From: Drosophila miranda
Taxonomy: Eukaryota; Arthropoda; Insecta; Diptera; Drosophilidae
Length of the DNA: 64,000 bases
Assembly: GCF_003369915.1 (NCBI RefSeq)
Contig: NC_046673.1
Location: 6,928,001 to 6,992,000, forward strand
Reading direction: 5' to 3'
Shown here: one piece after another, positions 12,301-21,659 of the stretch
Layout of the letters: every line of letters begins with the position of its first letter
Position numbering within the stretch: position 1 is the stretch's first letter
The notes under the pieces: generated by a model
What the model was told of the DNA's origin: nothing
What the model saw: the letters and a program-made list of their open reading frames with translations, nothing else
The model's database searches: none
Made by a program: the position numbers and the translations under genes

Positions 12301-12363
12301 ATAGTGAACTGGCGTCGGTGGATCCAGGCCCTCTGCTTTACTCCCCACATTTTCGTTGGACAT
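6385..12363 (-). CDS. l(1)dd4: Grip91 / l(1)dd4, gamma-tubulin complex protein 3 (GCP3)
   Basis: Component of the gamma-tubulin ring complex that nucleates microtubules at centrosomes and spindles. Coding exons are 12237-12363, 10789-12159, 10538-10730, 10156-10477 and 6385-7116. Together they give 914 residues, in line with fly GCP3 (about 917). Splice phases agree at every junction. The start chosen is [18 protein letters not shown] at 12363; the frame stays open upstream but only with a non-ATG start. The N-terminal half holds GRIP motif 1 ([20 protein letters not shown]...). The C-terminal part holds GRIP motif 2, with [19 protein letters not shown] and an amphipathic helix region before a Ser/Asn-rich tail. 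The last intron (7117-10155) is about 3 kb and carries two plus-strand genes. It lies head-to-head with MED20 across a repeat element. Confidence 0.95.
7326..8134 (+). CDS. mtnB: methylthioribulose-1-phosphate dehydratase (APIP/mtnB family)
   Basis: Class II aldolase-fold enzyme of the methionine salvage pathway. It dehydrates 5-methylthioribulose 1-phosphate in the cytosol. Three exons, 7326-7453, 7514-7984 and 8044-8134, encode 229 residues, normal for the family. Visible zinc ligands are H105 and H107 (IHTHSQHAV) and H185 ([10 protein letters not shown]). The catalytic acid is likely E129 (CTHLEMIKG). GTGGGMS near residue 33-39 is the substrate phosphate-binding turn. Introns are about 60 bases with GT-AG borders. 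The whole gene is nested, in opposite orientation, in the last intron of Grip91. A TCGATA (DRE-like) site lies at about 7219, some 105 bases upstream of the ATG. Confidence 0.93.
8135..9149. other. spacer inside the Grip91 intron
   Basis: No gene seen. It includes the mtnB 3' UTR, a stretch of short repeats of AGCTAGCTCTAGCTATTT type (8720-8800), and the probable promoter and 5' UTR of the SCP2-like gene (from about 9000). Confidence 0.5.
9150..9727 (+). CDS. sterol carrier protein 2-like (single SCP2 domain)
   Basis: A small lipid-binding SCP2 domain protein of 115 residues, with two exons at 9150-9282 and 9513-9727 (phase 1). The domain runs nearly end to end: [25 protein letters not shown], then [51 protein letters not shown]. 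The GKLxPxxAFxxGKLKIxGN block is the SCP2 hallmark. The last residues, DAKL, end in AKL, a type 1 peroxisomal targeting signal variant, so a peroxisomal site is likely (inference). Its fly counterpart is an uncharacterised X-linked gene by recollection. The gene is nested in the Grip91 intron downstream of mtnB in the same orientation, about 1 kb apart. Confidence 0.92.
9728..10155. other. 3' UTR and intron remainder
   Basis: Follows the SCP2-like stop and runs to the Grip91 donor site. It is T-rich (9780-9870) and has an AGAGAG tract at 10085-10101. No gene seen. Confidence 0.6.
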
Positions 12364-12671
12364 ATTCGTTGTTTGGCAACCGAAGCCCAGACGAGCCAGA
12401 AACTTATCTAGCCGCGCGCGCAAATCAAAACCACAAGCACAGAAGCGATTCTAAAGCGATGGATGGCGTTTGCCGTACAAGGGATAACAAAAAGAAAACA
12501 ACTGTTTGACAAATACTTTGGTAAACTGCCTAGGCGTACTGTTTCGCTATTAAGATCTGTGGAGACTGGTTGCGACTAGTGAAAAATTAGTTTAACGCAG
12601 AAACCATATGCATATAATGAATAATCAATTTAATAAACAACAAATTTAGTGTTCAGCTTCATCGCAAGCCT

Positions 12672-13608
12672 ATACGGTCTGACCCTCAGAAATATACCGA
12701 AACTACGTCATAAATCACAAAATATACCGTAAATATACTGACGAATTCAAGTTCTATATTCTTCGACTTTTATATTCCGTGGAATATTACTATCTCAATA
12801 ATATTGAATCAGTATCTCAATATTAAATTACTGAAATAGGGTATACAAATACCCATACTCCGGTTGATAAGCAACAAGTCTTCAATTAACAGCAACATTG
12901 ACGTGACAACATTGCGACTGTTTCTTTGTTAAACTTTTTTGTTCAAACCATGTTTTAGTCAAAATAAAATAAGAGGGAGTACCTAAAAGTAGTTAATCTT
13001 GTAGAAAATTTATTCATCAATGGCTTAAAATTATGTGGGAGAAACTAAGGGTTTTAGTTAGACAGAATTATTCAACGGAATCTCTAAATTGAGCAATATA
13101 AACGACTATTCTCTTTCGTTTTTTTGCTTTGACCTATGTATGTATGTATTTCGCTAAAACCGTTTTTTGTTTGACGTATTTCGCTAAAAGCATTTTTTAG
13201 ACAAGATCCAATAAAAGCATGTATTTAGAATAAGCCAGTTAAGTAAAAAATTGATTCATAAATCCTATAAAATTATGTTGGAATGGCAAAATGGCTTATC
13301 TAGCTAATAATATTCGACGGAATATCAAAATGTCTTTTTTTTTTGTTTGACCATTTTTGCTAATCCCTCTTTTCCCGCAAAATACAATAAGAGCAATTGT
13401 TTAAAATAAACCAGTCAATTAGAAAATAGACTTACTAATCGGATTTAATTATACGGGTATGGTTTAATGTTCTATATAGCTAGTAATATTCCACGGAATT
13501 TGAAAAACTAAGAATATGAAAAACTTGAATTCGTTGGAATATTTACGGTATATTTTTAAAATGAGACGTTATATTTTGGTATATTTCTGAGGGTCGGACG
13601 GTATATTT
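12672..13608. mobile_element. copy C, a whole-looking inverted-repeat element (MITE-like)
   Basis: About 937 bases with long imperfect terminal inverted repeats. The left end TATACGGTCTGACCCTCAG and following AAATATACC units (12672-12760) pair with the right end (13505-13608), which reads GTATATTTCTGAGGGTCGG then ACGGTATATTT. The gaattc/gaattcg motif near 12750 and 13528 also pairs. The interior holds three diverged direct units (about 12960-13075, 13205-13330 and 13381-13505), each with AAGCC/AACCAGT, GAAAAT.GATT and TATTC.ACGGAAT. There is no coding capacity. No clear target-site duplication is seen. It fills the gap between the divergent Grip91 and MED20 genes. The family is not identified by name. 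Confidence 0.65.
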
Positions 13609-13640
13609 GAACGATAAAACCGCGGTCACACTGCTGTTCG
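13560..13640 (+). promoter_or_regulatory. MED20 core promoter elements
   Basis: Two GGTATATTT units of Motif 6 type in the right terminal repeat of copy C are followed by a DRE-like CGATAAAACC (13612-13621) and a perfect Motif 1 site, CGGTCACACTG (13623-13633). The MED20 ATG lies 96 bases further on. The transcription start therefore probably lies at or just after 13630. Confidence 0.6.
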
Positions 13641-13729
13641 CTGTAATCGACACTCCGAAGATTTTTTGTAGGCCACACCATTTCGCAAATAAACAAAAAC
13701 AAAACGTAACTAAAAACGAAGAACTTGAT

Positions 13730-14500
13730 ATGGGTGTGACTGTGCTACAACCGTATCCTATGCCCGAGGGAAAATCTGGCGCCCATATCATCGATTACCT
13801 GGGTAAACGTCTGCTCTCGCTTGGCGCTACACATGCTGGTCAATTTCTGGTCGACTGCGAGACCTTCATCTCGACACCGCAGCCGCACAACGGTACACCG
13901 GGACGGGCGGTGCATGTGCTGCACAACTCGGAGTATCCCGCTTCGACATTTTCTATCATCGACAGTGGCACTGGGAAGCAAGTCTCCCTGGTGGCCGACA
14001 GTATATTTGATCTGCTGATGCTCAAAATGACCAACACATTCACCTCGAAGAAGCAGACAAAGATTGAATCCCGTGGCGCCCGGTTTGAGTACGGCGACTT
14101 TGTGATCAAGCTCGGATCCGTCACCATGATGGAGCATTTCAAGGGAATCCTAATCGAGATCGAGTACAAGTCGTGCATGATACTGGCCTACTGCTGGGAG
14201 ATGATTCGCGAGATGCTGCAGGGCTTCCTCAACATCAATGTGGGCAAGGATTTCCCCACGTACTTTGCCACGCAGACCATCATGACAGCCATGGGCCAGC
14301 AGCAGCTGCACGCCAAGCACAACGACTTGTACGAGCCCACGGATACGGTCAAGCAATATCTGGAGCAGTTCACCAACTATCGGAAGCATGTGTCCATGCA
14401 TGGATCCCTCAGCGGCACCAGCGGCATCCAACAGTCCGTCCACATGTCCCCCTCCCCGGTGATGGGTGCCGCGGGAGGCCTAGTCTTGATCCGATCCTGA
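13730..14500 (+). CDS. MED20: Mediator complex subunit 20 (TRF-proximal protein)
   Basis: Head-module subunit of Mediator, bridging transcription factors and RNA polymerase II in the nucleus. Single exon, 256 residues, close to the usual size. It begins MGVTVLQPYPMPEGKSGAHI and carries the MED20 fold signatures HVLHNSEYPASTFSIID, LVADSIFDLLMLKM, RFEYGDFVIKLGSVTMMEHFKGILIEIEY and a C-terminal LLQ/DLYEPTDTVKQYLEQF helix. The ATG at 13730 is chosen because homology starts exactly there. The open frame upstream (from 13607) has no Met and covers the promoter. The tail after residue 220 is Ser/Gly-rich. Confidence 0.95.
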   Translation: MGVTVLQPYPMPEGKSGAHIIDYLGKRLLSLGATHAGQFLVDCETFISTPQPHNGTPGRAVHVLHNSEYPASTFSIIDSGTGKQVSLVADSIFDLLMLKMTNTFTSKKQTKIESRGARFEYGDFVIKLGSVTMMEHFKGILIEIEYKSCMILAYCWEMIREMLQGFLNINVGKDFPTYFATQTIMTAMGQQQLHAKHNDLYEPTDTVKQYLEQFTNYRKHVSMHGSLSGTSGIQQSVHMSPSPVMGAAGGLVLIRS

Positions 14501-16290
14501 TGCGAGGTCAAGCTGGAGCCGCCCGATGCTCCTGCAGTGACAATGGAGACTGACTGAGCGACGGACTATTCATTGAATTAAGAAAGCAACTACTCGATTG
14601 TTTTTTTTAATTTAATGTATATTTTTAACGCAATAGTTATATATATTATATATAGATGTGTGTGGGGCAGGGTGAGTGTGTTTTCTCCTTTTTCCATGTC
14701 TGTGTGTAGTCGTCTTAAAAAAATATATATAGCTGGAGTACAAAAATTTCGAATTTTCTCTCTTCAATGTTGGTTTGTTTTGTTTTGTGGATGGGGGTTT
14801 TTCAATGAGTTTTGTTTTTTGTACAACAATAAATTTTGTATCCTGATTTCGCATCCAACTGTTATACAACGAAAACTAAAAGGGGGATGTCGGGTCGGAG
14901 GAAAAGTGGAAACTTCTTATAATATAAAATGCAATCGTTCTTCTTTTGATGTTAAAAAAAAAACAAAAAAAATGTTCACCGCAAAACGAAAATGATTTTC
15001 TGCCTGGGGTTCATGGTTCAATGTAGTATTTATGTATAGTATAGATATACATTAAACATAATTATGTATACGCCGTGGCGCTAGTCTTCTTACACACACA
15101 CGAAAAGAAACGTAGTATCTATGCAAGATGTTCTTTTTCTTAAGGAAGTACAAAATGTAAGTAAATTAAATCATCATGTGCTTAACTATAGTGAACAACA
15201 ATTTGTTTGGTTTTACACACACACAAGCTCTCAAAAGAACAGGGGAAAGGAATTAATGTGCCACCCATTCCAAGCTTAATTGGGAAGCAATGATTGTAGC
15301 TCTATTTGGAAACATTTTGCACGGGTACAGTACACTCTTTTATGTTTGGACATTCAATGCCGCGCCAGCTTTTGGCAACAGTTTTGCTTCTGATTTAATT
15401 TACTTTAGCCTTAATTTTGCTTTCATAAAGGTTCCAAGTGACTGATTGCCTGCCTGCCTGCCTGCCTGTGTGTGTGTTTTTGTGTGTGTGTGGGTGGTAT
15501 GTGTGGTTGTTGTTGTTGTGTATAACAGTTCGTATAAGTAATTTGCTTCGCTTGCAAGTGACATACTATTAATGGCAGCCGTGCTATAAGTACGCCGCTG
15601 ATCTGATCTACCAATCCGTCCGTCCGTCCGTTCGTCCGTTCGTTCGTTCGTCATTGCTTAAAACAACCAAAAATTTTCCAGGCTCTTAGAAAAGACAAAT
15701 GCCCCGCCCCGTTCCTGTAGGGTTCTCTTTCGTTTTTTGTTTGTTTTATGCGGTACTGGGATATCTACTTTTGTTTTTGTTTATACACATATTTAAAATA
15801 TATAATTCTTGCTTTAGATTTGCTGTTTCTCGTTAGATTAATTATATATGCATGTATGTATGTATGTGTGTAGGTTAAATCGTATAGTTATAGTTTAAAC
15901 GCGGAGATCAACTTCCGGATTGATTGTTAAATGTTGTTTGTTGTCGGTTTTTGTTGTTGTTGTTTTTGTTGTGTGTTGTATGTTGTATGTTTTCTTGATA
16001 GCTTAGCGATAATTTCTCTCACGTGTGGATGCTTGATCAATAAAATTTGCGACAAATAATGTATTTCTCTCCTAAACTGCTGCTGCTGTGGCTACAGCTG
16101 CTTCTAATAATCCTCCGCCTGATATTTTTCCCTTTTGTTGTTGTGTTTTTCTTTGCCACTCCTCAGATGCATCGCTTCAGTGTTGTTGTTGCTGCTAATA
16201 GTTTTGGTTGACTTTGGGTTTTTGTTGGGGGTGGGGCTGTTTATATAAGTATACTACATAAGACCCCACTTTTGGAAAATTTCCCCCAAT
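14501..16290. other. convergent 3' regions of MED20 and Pdcd4
   Basis: AT-rich, with simple repeats: (GCCT)n near 15447-15467, GT tracts at 15468-15492, CGTC/CGTT tetramers at 15617-15652 and GTTGTT runs at 15950-15970. Both genes end facing here, so it is probably 3' UTR for both. No gene seen. Confidence 0.6.
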
Positions 16291-18012
16291 TTAGTCGCGC
16301 ATGGGTAAAATAGCCGGCTTGACATGACCGCCATCGCCTTCCGAGACAAAGCGCTTGCGTCCGCTGTAAATAGTAGAAAGCAAACAAAAAAAATTAGATA
16401 CATTATAGCAATAATTCCACAATAGTTTCAGGGATATTATAGTAAGGTTTATAGGGTGATATTTATATGGGGAGAGGGAAATAAATATAAACCTTTTTCA
16501 GCTCGAACTAGCACAGTCTTGGAGATTCCCATAAGGAAAATAAGTCTGGATTTACTTAAATTTGGAACCCGAGAAGGTAAATTGATATGTTACATCCGCA
16601 GATAAATATAAATATACCCAGCTGCCCCAAATGCGGGGTATGGTATAGAAATCTTGCTTGAAAAAGGAAAAGAGCAATTGCACGCACACACGCACTTTGC
16701 AATTACCCAATTATGCAATGCAAGAAAACAAAGAACAAAGCAACAAAAACTAAACAAAACGTTAAAAAAAAATAATATTGCATAAAGGCTTTGCGCAAAT
16801 TTGGCAACAACAAAAACTAAAAACAATTTGCACAAAAGTTCATTCAACCGCTGACCCTTTTTTCGCTCTGTCGCTGCCGCTGTCGCTCTCTTTGCTTCAG
16901 ACCGCTCTCAGCTGCAGAGCAAACAGCTGTACAAGTAGTGGGTGAGAGCGCGGGAGAAGCTGCATTGCGCCGCACTGGTCTCCGCAAGCAGTTGCCAAAG
17001 CACTAAAACTAGTTTTTGTTTCTGTTGCAGTTTCTTTTGTGTTTTGTTTTTTATTGAGAATCGAAGAATTCTAAGCTGCAAAAACAACAAGAAAATAGAA
17101 CCAAGCAGAGCCTTAATTGCTGCATTTAAATATAGAAAAAAAAGAGTAAAGTAAAAAAAAAGTAAAAATGTGGAAAGATAAGTTGCGCGCGACACAAGCA
17201 ACACACACACCCACCTCCCCACCGGCCGGCCACAACAAGAACAATGCACAAGAGAGCGAGAGCGAGAGGAGAGCGATAGGATAGCAACAAAAGCAAGGGG
17301 GCCCCAAGAAGCAGCAGCTGCTTCGCGCAGCAGACAGTGATGCGCGTTTGGCTTTTTCAGCCGATACACTCGCGTCCCTGTCGATCTGGCACAGATCTTT
17401 TCACAAAACACAAATCAAAGAACAATACAAGTTTACAATATATTTCTGATCAGCTACAGTTGCAGGTGTTTTATTTTTTCACCCCCACATCATAGATTTG
17501 GCTTTTTCTTACAATCTACGTTTGTCTTTTTGCTCCGCTATAACCGTTGATATGGCAGCGCCAGCAACGCCGCCGCCACCCTCACGTGCACACTCCTGAT
17601 ACCCCGTTATGTGGCATTGAGTTTTCAGCGGTTTTGTTGCTGTTGTTGTTTCTGTTGCTATTTTTGCATCATAAATTTGTCTTTTTATAGAAATCTGAGC
17701 TGTTTCGTTGGCGGGGTTGACGTCTGCCACAACATCCAGGGGTACATATATGTAGTTTATGCATGTTTCGGCCTCTGTATTAGTGAATGGCTGATTTTAG
17801 TTGTTGTTGCATTTAGTTGTCGCTGCGCTTAAAGTGGCAAAGAGCAATAGCCGCAGCCAAGGCGAATGCAAATGCAGTTACAACAGCAACAACAACAACA
17901 ACAGCAGCAGCGTCAGCAACAGCAACTAAAGTGGGAGTGGCAAGCAGGTCGATAACAGCAACTTGGCCGCCATGTTTACCTTCGCGCACACACAGCCACA
18001 AACACTAGCACT

Positions 18013-18045
<33 letters not shown>

Positions 18046-21000
18046 TAACACTCAAGACGATCTTGAGCCACATGCAGGTTGTTGCACCAAAAGTTTGATG
18101 CGATAAAAAAAAAATACAAAACCAAACGTCGATAAGAGCCTCCCTATCGATATCGAGTACATAACTGAACATATACATATGTATGTACATGCATGCATAT
18201 GGGTCTTTTTTTAGAACAGATAAAAACAAGAAGGAAAGCCCAAGCTTTGGACACCCTTTCGCTGATCTCACACACATTGTAACCTATGGCCCCCATTCCT
18301 ATATAAATTATGTTTAGACGTGGACCGATCAGTGGTAAGAAACAGCGGTGGGCAAGCGAACATTCTCGAGCCTTCACTGTACATACATAGTAGATTTGTA
18401 GTTACAAAACGAAACATGACTTCACATTATGGGGTCGGGGCGGGGGGGCATACATATGTATACCTTCTCTCTACAGCAAACATTGTGGCACACACACACA
18501 CTCTCGGCAAGGGTACAATCAAACAGCGATATTGCCCCCAAGGCGAGAGGAATAAATCAACAATTAAATATGTATAACAAAAACCAAAAGAGAAAAACAA
18601 AAGAAACGGAAAGTAGGAAAAAAAAATCAAAACAACTCTAGGAGTATATATGTATGTACATATGTATGTGCATATGTATGCATGTATAAATATAACTAGC
18701 CGGCACCTGATAAACCGGCAACTGGCCCGGACTGCCCCAATGGAGACACCGACGATGACGCGGCGCCCCGTCAGTGTCGAAGCAAAAAACTAAACTGCGC
18801 AATAGAAATTTCATAAACAAACACACACGCACACAGGCACAGGAACAGGCACACACATATATATATATATATCGCTGAGTATGTATATAAGAAATTGAGC
18901 CAAAGCGTATAAAGAAAATAACAAAACAAAAAATAAAAGAATAATAAACAAGTCGAAGCCGGCAAAAACAAAATATAAACACATACAGATAGAAGCACAT
19001 CAAACATACATACATACATACATATTCATATACATACTTCTCGGCGCAGACCAAAGCAGAACAAACACATTCGGCTATGCCAATTTCAGGGTACACCCTT
19101 CTTTACCATGGAAAAGGCCTTTGAGCACAAACAACTTCTCTCTCTAACATTACCATTGCTATTGTTGTATGCGCCAATATATACAATGTAATATTGCTAA
19201 TTGTAATAAATAAATACATAAATTCCAAGAAAAATTATAATAGCGTAAAGATAAATAAAAGGAAAAATAGTTATTTGAAAAAAAAAGAAAACATACCATA
19301 CGATATTAGAGTATATTTCTTTGAAAAAAAAATACAGATATGTGATTCCGCGCCATATAGACGACAGACCGATATGAATACCTACTGAAACAGGCCATAA
19401 AATCCTCCACGAGTGTTTAAAAAAAAAATCTTATAATCATAAAAACGAGTGCTGTGCTCCAATTCATTTCATGAAACCCTAACCAAACGTCCAATATTTA
19501 TGCATTTTATGGAGAGCTCTACTCGAATTTAATCTGATATGCTGGGTGCCATACAGTGCAGGGTATTTGCCTGTAAACAACTTTGTTTTATGGCTGGGTA
19601 TAAGAAGGTGGGTGGGTTTGGGGTGGGGGCGTGTATCACTAAGATTACGTAAAAACTGACTAGATCTTATTGCATATTGTGGTGTGTTTACAAATACACA
19701 CATCAAATAGGCTCGAAAACGGTTGATCCCACTGTCGATCTTCCCTTAAGAAAGGTCATTTGTCATTTCAGAGGCGCCAGAGAGGGAGAGAGAGAGAGAG
19801 AAAGCTATCTGTTGCATGCCTTCTGCTTAAAGGGTGTTAGAAAGGGACAAGCATAGCTGTGCAGAGAACAGACAACACAAAAACGGGACGAGGACTGAGC
19901 TTTATTCTCGCCTTAAGCCGGACATATGTTTGGTACTTCTCTGGCATTGCATTTACATGTGTATGTATGTGGTAAAAGAGAAAAGGGGGAAATAAGAGAG
20001 AGACTTACCGCGATGGCACATTATTAATGATCTTGTCGGTGAGAAAACCGGCCCGGTTGCAGCGCTCGACGAAACGATCGAGTATTATATAGGCCAAGGG
20101 CACGTCCAGCACAATATCCGCCATGTCATCAAACGCCCGAATGAAGCCCTAAAATTTGGCAAGAAACATATATACCATAGAATAGAGCAATGTTTCATTC
20201 ATGTTTCACATTCATGAGCGACTGCGTACCTGCTCCATGCCCGCTGGCAGCACCAGACATGTGAGATCAAGCGATTTAAGCAGCTCGCACATTGCCTCCT
20301 CGGTGGTCTGGCTGAGCGACTCCAGTGTCATGACAATGGCCTCGTAGACCAGCTCATGATGATAGTGCGGCACCTCGAGCGCTCGTAGACAGCGATGGGC
20401 CTCGGCCACATCGCGCGACGATATATACTCCTTGAGCAGCAATGTCATCTGCTTGGTAATGGTCTTTACTGGACGCAGGGGCCCACCCATGCCCCAGACA
20501 TTGTCGAGATGCGCCCAGCCCTGCTTATGGAGCAGCGAGTCGGCACGGCGTAAAGCCTGCTCGGCATACTCGCTCAACTGAAGATGCTCCTCGGGCTTGG
20601 CCACAAACTTCGGTGGGATGCAATCGTCGGCGATGGCGCGGGCCATGAAATTGCCCAGCATGATGGGAGCCTCTGGGGTGTCGAGTATGAGATCGGGCAA
20701 ATTGGACAGGAGAATGTTGAAGCCCTTCTCGATGTCCTTGCCAATAATGACACGACCATACAGATCCGAGATCAGCACCGAGGTCATCTCGCGCTGCGAG
20801 TCCTTGTGATCCATGGCAATCTCCACGAGAATCGAGGTAATCCGTTCGCGAAAAGGACTTTGCAATATCTCATCAAAGCTGAGGGCCACCTCATGTGTGT
20901 CACCGTGCTCGTAGTATTCCAAGACAATCGGCTCGGCCAGCTTGAAAAACTCATCCGGTGTCGTCTCGGTGATCACCTCACGGAGCTCCACATTCCGATC

Positions 21001-21534
21001 ATTGCAGTCGCTGTCATAGTTGGGATCGTTCTCGTCCTCGTAGAGCTCGGCCAGAGCCTCGGAGCCGGGCAGACCCCACACACCCTTGCCGCCACCGCCG
21101 CCCTTCTTGGGCAGCCCACGACCACGGGTCAGATTCCGTGAGCGACGGCTGTTCTTCCAGCGACGATGCGGCACCACATATCCACCTGGCTGGGGTAAAA
21201 TCCCGGTGGCAATCGCAGCAGCGGCACCACCACCGCTGGCAGCACCCGATCCCGAGCCACTGCCATTGGTAAGGACGGCGGCAGAACCATTGCTGCCACT
21301 GTGTTGTCTCTGTATGAGCCTCTTGGCCTTGCGTTTGATGCGTCCGTCGTCGCCGACGGGTAGCGGCTTCTTGATGAGACCATGACCGTTGGAGCCGCTA
21401 TTGAGCACCACTGCCTGGATCTCGCCATTCAGCTCGCGCTCCACGGAGCTCTCCTTGGAGTCGGAGCCTCCAGAGTTGTGGCGACGGCCGCCACCGTTGG
21501 CATGTTTGTTATGGGATGATGATTCGACTTCCAT
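16291..21534 (-). CDS. Pdcd4: Pdcd4, programmed cell death 4 homologue (two MA3 domains)
   Basis: Translation inhibitor that binds eIF4A through MA3 domains. Coding exons are 20230-21534, 20009-20148 and 16291-16363, 505 residues in all. The first MA3 domain starts near [20 protein letters not shown] and ends near [13 protein letters not shown]. The second runs from [21 protein letters not shown] through [12 protein letters not shown]. The N-terminal third is Ser/Gly-rich and basic ([57 protein letters not shown]). The C-terminal 24 residues ([19 protein letters not shown]...) are coded by a tiny last exon behind a 3.6-kb intron. The start at 21534 ([10 protein letters not shown]) follows family convention. 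The exon continues upstream to an acceptor at about 21659, so 5' UTR exons lie further right. Confidence 0.94.
16364..20008 (-). other. large last intron of Pdcd4
   Basis: 3.6 kb without a clear gene. It has CA/GT microsatellites (18013-18050), TATG/CATA tetramers (18640-18690, 19005-19035) and an AT-run at 18857-18872. A GC-rich island at 18695-18785 stands out from its AT-rich surroundings and has an open minus frame with a possible donor, but no convincing acceptor. Confidence 0.6.
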
Positions 21535-21659
21535 GATCGGTTTCTTGTCTTTACCTTTCCTCTTGCCCCGCTTGGAATGCACTGCAAAATTGGCGCTGTG
21601 TTTGGGATCCGTTTTGGTTTTTTGGTTTTTGTACTGTGACACCAGGTGCCGGTCCTTTC

